Shown: piece by piece, positions 1-4,789 of the stretch
How positions within the stretch are numbered: position 1 is the stretch's first letter
Layout: each line of letters opens with the position of its first letter
NCBI GenBank assembly: GCA_002869465.1
Contig: PKSW01000366.1
Coordinates: 1-7,149, forward strand
From: Marinilabiliales bacterium
Lineage (GTDB): Bacteria; Bacteroidota; Bacteroidia; Bacteroidales; F082
Length of the DNA stretch: 7,149 nt
Direction: 5' to 3'
The notes under the pieces: generated by a model
The model's database searches: none
Seen by the model: the letters and a program-made list of their open reading frames with translations, nothing else
What the model was told of the DNA's origin: nothing
Translations under genes and position numbers: made by a program

Positions 1-402
1 ATCTTCGTCGTAATCAGCAAATGGACGTGAATCCCAATGCGACATCAGCAAAATCCGTTTTTCCTTGTCTAAATTAAAAGATGCAATAATGTTTTTTCCA
101 TTCCTCGTTTTATTATCATAAGTTCTGGCTTTAAAAGGCTGCACAATAACTGTATCGCTATATATTTTTAACTTGTTCACAATCCAGTTGGCACATTCTT
201 CATGAGATTCCATTCCGGAAACACGGGGTCCGAAAGACACCTGTTTATCGACGAAATAATAAGCAGAATCAGCATTAAATTCAGGAACCTGGACTTTTTT
301 TGTTTTATCAGGCTGCTCAGTGGTTGTATTTTTTTTATCAATTAAATGCTGACATGACAGAACAATAATTAGCGGTATGATAAGTATGGAAATGATTTTC
401 AT
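1..402 (-). CDS. M28-family peptidase / glutaminyl-cyclase-like lipoprotein, N-terminal part (runs off window)
   Basis: This frame begins at ATG (402-400) and stays open for 134 codons to the window edge, so the C-terminal part is missing. Residues 1-17 are a lipoprotein signal: M-K, a hydrophobic run, then LSC with Cys17 as the likely lipidated residue, followed by a polar Thr/Lys-rich linker. The mature part carries VSFGPRVSG (about 55-63) and MSHWDSRPFAD (120-130), which I recognise from Bacteroidota proteins of the M28 zinc peptidase / glutaminyl-peptide cyclotransferase group. The HxD segment is where M28 enzymes begin their metal site. Expected role: an envelope-anchored zinc enzyme that either removes N-terminal residues or cyclises N-terminal Gln to pyroglutamate; the visible part cannot separate these. 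The remaining metal ligands lie outside the window. The start is 13 bp after the nitroreductase stop, which suggests co-transcription. Confidence 0.78.
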   Translation of the reverse strand, partial: MKIISILIIPLIIVLSCQHLIDKKNTTTEQPDKTKKVQVPEFNADSAYYFVDKQVSFGPRVSGMESHEECANWIVNKLKIYSDTVIVQPFKARTYDNKTRNGKNIIASFNLDKEKRILLMSHWDSRPFADYDED

Positions 403-415
403 GCTGTAGTATTTC

Positions 416-1012
416 TTAAAAAATGTCTGTTTTCTCACCAAAATTATTTGCAAAAACCATATCATCCAAAGCTTGCCTTTTACGCTTTTCTATTTCAGAT
501 TTATACATATCTTCCGGCAATAGTTCTGGTTTACCATAGTACCCCAAAGCTATCACCGAAACTGGTTGATAATCGTCAGGTATTTGAAATAATTGGATCG
601 CTTTTTCCTGACTAAAACCGCTCATTTGATGAGAGTAAACACCCTGATTCATGGCTTCAAGGCTCAGATGAGCTACCGCTTGTCCGAGGTCATATTTAAA
701 AGCCGCATTGGGTTTTCCATTCAATGAGAATGTTTTTTTGGTCACATTCAAAATGAGTACCGGCGCATGGCCTGCCCATTTTTGATTCCATTCTACCAGA
801 GTTTTCAATACTTTATTGTAAGTTTCTTGCCCTTTTATACCTAAAATAAACCGCCAAGGTTGTTCATTAAATGCCGATGGAGCCCACCGGGCTGCTGCCA
901 ATATCCGCCGGATTTTTTCTTTTTCAACGGGCCTTTCGCTAAAAGCTCTCGGACTCCAGCGATAGGTGGATAAGGAGTTAATTTTATACTTACTGATAAT
1001 TGGCTTTTTCAT
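416..1012 (-). CDS. Nitroreductase-family FMN oxidoreductase
   Basis: This encodes 198 residues, normal for a single-domain nitroreductase. The family usually works as a cytoplasmic FMN homodimer that reduces nitroaromatics, quinones or similar acceptors with NAD(P)H; the physiological substrate cannot be read here. Visible signatures are the N-terminal FMN-phosphate segment YRWSPRAF (17-24, Arg18/Ser20/Arg22), the segment APSAFNEQPW (44-53), the central helix YDLGQAVAHLSLEAMNQG (107-124), and ALGYYG (155-160) near the C-terminal flavin contact. I chose ATG at 1012-1010. A TTG two codons upstream (1018-1016) is also open, but a purine-rich AAAAGAAG sits right against it, whereas it lies about 7 nt from the ATG, a proper ribosome-binding distance. 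It lies 50 bp downstream of the kinase gene and 13 bp upstream of the M28 gene, on the same strand. Nothing ties its chemistry to the transporter. Confidence 0.88.
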   Translation of the reverse strand: MKKPIISKYKINSLSTYRWSPRAFSERPVEKEKIRRILAAARWAPSAFNEQPWRFILGIKGQETYNKVLKTLVEWNQKWAGHAPVLILNVTKKTFSLNGKPNAAFKYDLGQAVAHLSLEAMNQGVYSHQMSGFSQEKAIQLFQIPDDYQPVSVIALGYYGKPELLPEDMYKSEIEKRKRQALDDMVFANNFGEKTDIF

Positions 1013-1062
1013 TTTCAACTTCTTTTAGCAAAATTAGGCATTTCCAAAAGCAATATCCAATT

Positions 1063-2418
1063 TTAAAATACCAATGTGAACAAGGCGCCTTCATCGGGTT
1101 TTGACCTGACGCTGATGCTGCCTTTGTGCATTTGCATGATCTGCCTGGAAAGGCTAAGCCCGATACCCGAACCCGTTTTTTTTGAAGTGAAGAAAGGCAT
1201 GAATATTTTGTCTAGAATATCTTGCTTTATTCCTTTACCATTATCTGCAAATTCAATGGTGGTACGATTATTTAAATTAGTTGAAGCTACTATTGTTATC
1301 TGTGGGTCCGGCACTTCTTTTATGGCATCAACAGCATTTAATAAGAGGTTGATTACTACCTGGTCAATCAGGTCGGGGTCAGCAAGTATTTTTAAATCCT
1401 GAGGGAATATCTTGATTTTAATAAGGATGTTATACTCGCTTATTTTAGGTTGTAGCAATTCTAAACTTCTATCAAACAATTCGCTCACACTAAAATACCG
1501 GAAATTGGGTTTTGGTATCCTTGTTAAGTTCCGGTAGATCTCAACGAAATTTAATAATCCCTTGCTACGGCTTTCAATGGTTGAAATGGCATGCAAGATA
1601 TCTTCGAGTCCTTCTTTCTCATCAGCCGTTATTTTTGGATTTGAACTTTTATATTCATTCAGCATGCTGCTTACAGTAGATGCCAACGATGAAATCGGCG
1701 TGATGGAATTCATGATCTCATGTGTTAGCACACGGATCAGTTTTTGCCACGATTCTATTTCTTTTTGTTCCAGTTCAGGGTGGATATCCTGGAAAGAAAC
1801 GAGCACGTACTCTTCGCCCCGCATTCTGAATTCAGTGGCATGAATAGAAAGTTGTACCAGTTCATCTTTGATAAAAAGCTTTAGCAGGATTTTCTCTCCG
1901 GCCTTCATTTGCATAAGTTTATCAGGCAGATCTGCTGAAATTTCCTTTAGGTTTTCGATTTTACGTAAGGTGGCAATTTGCAGAAGTCGTTTAACGGCAT
2001 TGTTAAAAACATCCACATTACCATCCCGTTTAAAAACAATAATGCCAATACTTACATGTTGAATAACCGTTAGCAGGTAATTGAAATGTTCTTCCTTTTC
2101 TGTTTTGTTTTTATTAAAAGCAGTAATCACCTTATTGAACTCATTATTCAAACCCTCAAAACTCTTCCCCAGTTCATGATCAGTAAAACTGCTCGTAAAA
2201 TCAGCATGACGAATGGATTCAAAAAAACGGATCAGTTTCCGATTGGTTTGCTCGGTAAACCTGATGAGTGCTACTACCTGGGCACACAGCAACAATGATA
2301 ATATGATGGTACTGATAATATACGCGGTTTGCTGATAAGTAAATACGATTAATAATATGGTAATTATTAAAAGTATTACCCTGAATACCACCTGCAACCT
2401 GAATCTTCTATAAACCAT
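1063..2418 (-). CDS. NtrY-like PAS sensor histidine kinase with two membrane helices
   Basis: From ATG at 2418 this is a 451-residue inner-membrane kinase. Two hydrophobic helices (about 10-28 and 33-54) are joined by only 4-5 residues, so there is no periplasmic sensor domain. Then come a HAMP-like or coiled linker (about 55-108), a PAS-like domain (about 109-215), the phosphoacceptor helix with LTHEIMNSITP (His233), and the HATPase domain with N-box NLLLNAVDA (Asn361), G1 DNGKG (392-396), F-box FMPFF (406-410) and G2 GSGIGL (416-421). All boxes for autophosphorylation are intact. An upstream TTG (2427) is open, but the ATG fits the conserved MVYRR-type opening and gives a shorter overlap. 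The gene overlaps the regulator's 3' end by 11 bp, implying translational coupling and a cognate pair. The signal sensed is unknown; see the finding on intramembrane sensing. Confidence 0.93.
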   Translation of the reverse strand: MVYRRFRLQVVFRVILLIITILLIVFTYQQTAYIISTIILSLLLCAQVVALIRFTEQTNRKLIRFFESIRHADFTSSFTDHELGKSFEGLNNEFNKVITAFNKNKTEKEEHFNYLLTVIQHVSIGIIVFKRDGNVDVFNNAVKRLLQIATLRKIENLKEISADLPDKLMQMKAGEKILLKLFIKDELVQLSIHATEFRMRGEEYVLVSFQDIHPELEQKEIESWQKLIRVLTHEIMNSITPISSLASTVSSMLNEYKSSNPKITADEKEGLEDILHAISTIESRSKGLLNFVEIYRNLTRIPKPNFRYFSVSELFDRSLELLQPKISEYNILIKIKIFPQDLKILADPDLIDQVVINLLLNAVDAIKEVPDPQITIVASTNLNNRTTIEFADNGKGIKQDILDKIFMPFFTSKKTGSGIGLSLSRQIMQMHKGSISVRSKPDEGALFTLVF

Positions 2419-3787
2419 ATTTTTCAATTCTACGATATAAAGAGGCTCTTGTCAACCCAAGTTCTTTGGCTGCCCGGCTTATATTGCCACCATGTTTATC
2501 CACTACTTTCCTGATGAGCAATTTTTCAACTTCGTTGAGATTCATATTGTCGGGAGAAAATGTGTCATCCCGGGTGTCATTTGTTTCTTCCATGAAAAAG
2601 TCCTGCGGTTCAAGAATATTGGATTCGCTCAAAATTACAGCCCTTTCAACGGCATGTTGTAATTCTCTGATGTTACCAGGCCAGTCGTGCATTTGCAGCC
2701 GTTTAATTGTCCCTGCATTTACTCTTTTCCGTTGAATATTATATTTTTTACAGTACATATCCAGAAAGTATTCCAACAGTGGTTCAATATCTTCCTGGCG
2801 TTCTCTGAGGGGTGGAAGCATAATTTCCACGGTATTGATCCTGTAAAGCAAATCCTGCCTGAATTTACCTTCATTCACCATTTGATACAAGGGCATATTG
2901 GTAGCGCAAATCAGCCTGACATCAATAGGAATTTCTTTATTTGAACCCAAACGAACTATTTTTCTGCTTTGCAAAACACTCAACAGTTTTGATTGCAGAT
3001 TCTGAGATAGGTTACCAATTTCATCCAAAAAAATGGTGCCCTTGGCAGCTACTTCAAATCGGCCTGAACGATCCTCTTTTGCATCCGTGAAAGCGCCTTT
3101 TTTATAGCCGAATAATTCACTTTCGAACAGACTTTCGGTAATAGCACCGAGATCCACATTGATAAAAACATTATTCCCTCTTTTAGAGGCTCTGTGAATA
3201 GCACGTGCAATCACCTCTTTGCCGGTTCCGTTTTCGCCCAGGATTAAAACATTGGCATCTGTTTTTGCCACTTTATATGCCATGCTCATCACCTTTTTCA
3301 TAGCCGGCGATTTGGCAATAAAATTGCTGTATGCCTGGTCTCGATCAGCGATCAGCACTTTTTGCGTAGATCGCAAACTTTGCAATTCTACTTTTGATTC
3401 GCGAATGCTTAATGACGCCTCAATGGTGGCCAGCAGTTTTTTATTATCCCAGGGTTTTAAGATAAAATTGGAGGCCCCTTCTTTAACGCCCTGCACCGCC
3501 AGTTCAATATCACCATATCCGGTAATAAAAATTACTGTGGCTGCAGGATCCAGTTCCAGAATCACATTTAACCAATGAAACCCCTCCTGCCCGCTGGTAG
3601 CATCTCTAGAAAAGTTCATGTCAAGTAAAATGACATCATAGTTTTCACTTTTTAATAGGTCAGGGATATTTTGCGGATTGTTTTCGGTATGAATGATGGC
3701 GAAGTGTTGACGGAGAAACATTTTAGCCGCCAGTAAAATATCCGTATCATCATCAACAATTAATATCCGGGCTTTTATTTTACTCAT
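2408..3787 (-). CDS. NtrC-family sigma-54-dependent response regulator (receiver, AAA+, Fis-type HTH)
   Basis: This 459-residue protein has the full three-domain layout. The receiver (1-125) has the acidic pair Asp12/Asp13, phosphoacceptor Asp56 in DVILLDMNF, Thr89 and Lys111. The AAA+ domain (about 155-390) has Walker A GENGTGKE (184-191), Walker B TIFLDEIG (251-258), sensor I ATN (295-297), likely arginine fingers in FRQDLLYR (309-316) and sensor II in WPGNIRELQ (369-377). The C-terminal Fis-type HTH (about 419-459) contains GGNISRAAKELGLTRASLYRR. The sigma-54 contact loop reads GAFTDA (231-236) instead of GAFTGA. Expected role: once phosphorylated by the kinase encoded just downstream, it oligomerises at upstream sites and uses ATP to open sigma-54 promoters. 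The ATG at 3787-3785 is the natural start, placing the receiver's first strand at residues 7-11. It diverges from the ABC transporter genes, its most likely target. Confidence 0.95.
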   Translation of the reverse strand: MSKIKARILIVDDDTDILLAAKMFLRQHFAIIHTENNPQNIPDLLKSENYDVILLDMNFSRDATSGQEGFHWLNVILELDPAATVIFITGYGDIELAVQGVKEGASNFILKPWDNKKLLATIEASLSIRESKVELQSLRSTQKVLIADRDQAYSNFIAKSPAMKKVMSMAYKVAKTDANVLILGENGTGKEVIARAIHRASKRGNNVFINVDLGAITESLFESELFGYKKGAFTDAKEDRSGRFEVAAKGTIFLDEIGNLSQNLQSKLLSVLQSRKIVRLGSNKEIPIDVRLICATNMPLYQMVNEGKFRQDLLYRINTVEIMLPPLRERQEDIEPLLEYFLDMYCKKYNIQRKRVNAGTIKRLQMHDWPGNIRELQHAVERAVILSESNILEPQDFFMEETNDTRDDTFSPDNMNLNEVEKLLIRKVVDKHGGNISRAAKELGLTRASLYRRIEKYGL

Positions 3788-3825
3788 AATGCATTGATTT
3801 GGTAAAACAAGAATAATTGGTGTAG

Positions 3826-3859
3826 TAAAATTAGTATATAATGTTCAAGTGTGTACAAA
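3826..3859 (-). promoter_or_regulatory. Possible Bacteroidota-type promoter for the regulator-kinase unit
   Basis: Read on the minus strand, TTTG (3859-3856) is followed after 22 bp by TAATTTTA (3833-3826). This resembles the Bacteroidetes -33 TTTG and -7 TAnnTTTG elements, with one mismatch in the -7 box. It would start transcription about 30-40 bp upstream of the regulator ATG. The spacing is at the upper end of what is usual, and such matches are easy to find in AT-rich DNA, so this is weak. It would overlap the left arm of the 3850-3893 dyad, allowing autoregulation. Confidence 0.22.
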
Positions 3860-3893
3860 AATATGGACGAATTCGGACATAATAAGTTACACA
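3850..3893. promoter_or_regulatory. Nested dyad, candidate activator-binding site
   Basis: Two inverted repeats share one centre between 3871 and 3872. The inner one (3862-3881) reads TATGgaCGAATTCGgaCATA, with 8 of 10 base pairs symmetric. The outer one is TGTGTA (3850-3855) against TACACA (3888-3893), with 6 of 6 symmetric. Fis-type HTH dimers of NtrC regulators bind dyads of about this size. The position, about 98 bp upstream of the start expected from the sigma-54-like element, suits an upstream activating site. Binding by the neighbouring regulator is inferred. Confidence 0.45.
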
Positions 3894-3942
3894 TTGTTGG
3901 TAATTTTTAATCTAAATGCTGTTTTGCAAAGGTTTATAAGGC

Positions 3943-3960
3943 TTGGCACAGAATTCGTTA
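3943..3960 (+). promoter_or_regulatory. Sigma-54-like -24/-12 promoter element facing the ABC transporter
   Basis: The segment TTGGCACAGAATTCGTTA matches the -24 consensus YTGGCAC perfectly and keeps the 10-bp spacing from the GG to the -12 dinucleotide. The -12 box reads TCGT instead of TTGC, so two of its four bases differ. Expected transcription start is near 3969, leaving about a 130-nt leader before the ATPase ATG. It is the only TGGCA on either strand of the intergenic region, and a sigma-54 activator gene is adjacent. Confidence 0.42.
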
Positions 3961-4002
3961 AAGTTTGTTAAGAGATGTAAATAAAGTGACTTTAGACTTT
4001 AA
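3958..4002. repeat. Cluster of TAAAGT/ACTTTA half-sites, including a 13-bp palindrome
   Basis: TTAAAGT (3958-3964) is followed by the perfect palindrome TAAAGTgACTTTA (3982-3994) and another ACTTTAA (3996-4002). The outermost copies form an 8-bp inverted repeat, GTTAAAGT (3957-3964) against ACTTTAAC (3996-4003). The cluster lies just downstream of the sigma-54-like -12 box and around the predicted start site. It could be an operator for another regulator or a hairpin in the transporter mRNA leader. Chance is not excluded, because the region is AT-rich. Confidence 0.35.
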
Positions 4003-4076
4003 CAATATTTTGAAAAACGCTGATTATCTGGAAGTTAGATTTAAAATGTTATTATTGCAAAAAGTTGCTTTTAGAA

Positions 4077-4103
4077 ATGAATAGCTGCAAACTTCAAAAA
4101 TGA
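4077..4103 (+). other. Possible 8-codon leader ORF overlapping the ATPase start
   Basis: ATG at 4077 opens a frame encoding MNSCKLQK, whose TGA stop (4101-4103) overlaps the ATPase ATG (4100-4102) as ATGA. Such overlaps often mark translational coupling, so a ribosome finishing the tiny frame could restart on the ATPase. There is no clear ribosome-binding site and no sign of conservation to judge from, so this may be accidental. Confidence 0.15.
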
Positions 4104-4783
4104 TCGCAATAAACAATTTGAACAGGGTTTACCAGGCAGAAGGTGTAGAAACCATCGCATTGAAGAATATTAATTTTAAGGTAGATGAAGGCGATTTTGT
4201 AGCTGTTATGGGACCCTCAGGATGTGGCAAGACCACTTTGCTCAATATTATCGGTATGATAGATGATGCGGATAGTGGCACATATTCATTTTTAGGTAAT
4301 GAAATATTTTCATTAAATGAAAAGCAAAAGACTGAACTCAGAAAGCAACATATTGGTTTTGTATTTCAAAATTTCAATTTGATTGACGAATTAACTGTTC
4401 TTGAAAATATTGAACTCCCATTATTCTATTTAGGCTGGAAAAAAGCGGAACGTAGGAAAAGGGTTGAAGAGGTTGTGGAACGCCTTGAAATCAGCCATCG
4501 GAAAAATTTATTTCCCGTTCAATTATCAGGTGGTCAGCAGCAAAGGGTGGCTGTTGCAAGGGCCGTAGTTGCCCAACCGCGTTTATTACTGGCCGATGAA
4601 CCGACCGGAAATCTCGATTCGATGCATGGTGAAGAAGTTATGAACTTACTGGGCGAATTAAATAAAGACGGCACCACCATTTTAATGGTCACACATTCGC
4701 AAAGAGATGCTTCGTACAGCAGGAGAACGGTACATTTGTTCGACGGGCAAATTATTAACGAAAACCTGTCGCGCCTTATATAA
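4100..4783 (+). CDS. ABC transporter ATP-binding protein (LolD/MacB/FtsE type)
   Basis: This 227-residue, single-domain cytoplasmic ATPase is complete. It has Walker A GPSGCGKTT (38-46), Q-loop Gln90 in VFQNFN, ABC signature LSGGQQQR (142-149), Walker B LLLADE (162-167) followed by PTGNLD with the D-loop, and H-loop His199 in MVTHS. The compact length and the PTGNLD sequence fit the type VII (MacB/LolD/FtsE) class, whose ATP cycle drives movements of an FtsX-like permease rather than classical import. The partner is the permease 6 bp downstream, in the same frame. The ATG at 4100 gives the family-typical opening, with the first beta strand at residues 1-6. The gene probably belongs to the transcript starting near 3969. 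The substrate cannot be deduced: related systems export peptides, antibiotics or lipoproteins, or only transmit force. Confidence 0.95.
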   Translation: MIAINNLNRVYQAEGVETIALKNINFKVDEGDFVAVMGPSGCGKTTLLNIIGMIDDADSGTYSFLGNEIFSLNEKQKTELRKQHIGFVFQNFNLIDELTVLENIELPLFYLGWKKAERRKRVEEVVERLEISHRKNLFPVQLSGGQQQRVAVARAVVAQPRLLLADEPTGNLDSMHGEEVMNLLGELNKDGTTILMVTHSQRDASYSRRTVHLFDGQIINENLSRLI

Positions 4784-4789
4784 AAAACA

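Larger units (their letters stand above)
3788..4099. promoter_or_regulatory. Divergent intergenic control region between regulator gene and ABC transporter genes
   Basis: These 312 bp separate two divergent transcription units and are strongly AT-rich. They hold a concentric dyad (3850-3893), a sigma-54-like element (3943-3960), TAAAGT/ACTTTA repeats (3958-4002) and a possible 8-codon leader frame (4077-4103). I see no credible longer coding frame, RNA gene or GC-rich U-tailed terminator. Both units must be expressed from promoters in this interval. Confidence 0.8.

Noticed and set aside
1016..1018. TTG as nitroreductase start (and similarly TTG 2425-2427 for the kinase)
   Set aside because: In the nitroreductase the purine-rich ribosome-binding sequence abuts the TTG but suits the ATG at 1012. 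In the kinase, ATG at 2418 is available and reduces overlap with the regulator gene.
1076..1402. Open plus-strand frames inside the kinase and regulator genes (for example 1076-1402, 1562-1843, 3219-3578)
   Set aside because: They lie wholly opposite genes with intact catalytic motifs, and their translations show no recognisable domain or plausible start region.
4056..4074. Small hairpin GCAA-AAAG-TTGC upstream of the ATPase as a terminator or attenuator
   Set aside because: The stem is only 4 bp, is not GC-rich and has just four following T residues, so it would be too weak.
4784..4789. Frameshift or sequencing error splitting one ATPase-permease fusion gene
   Set aside because: The ATPase ends at a normal family length and the permease begins with its usual N-terminal motif, so two separate genes are the simpler reading.
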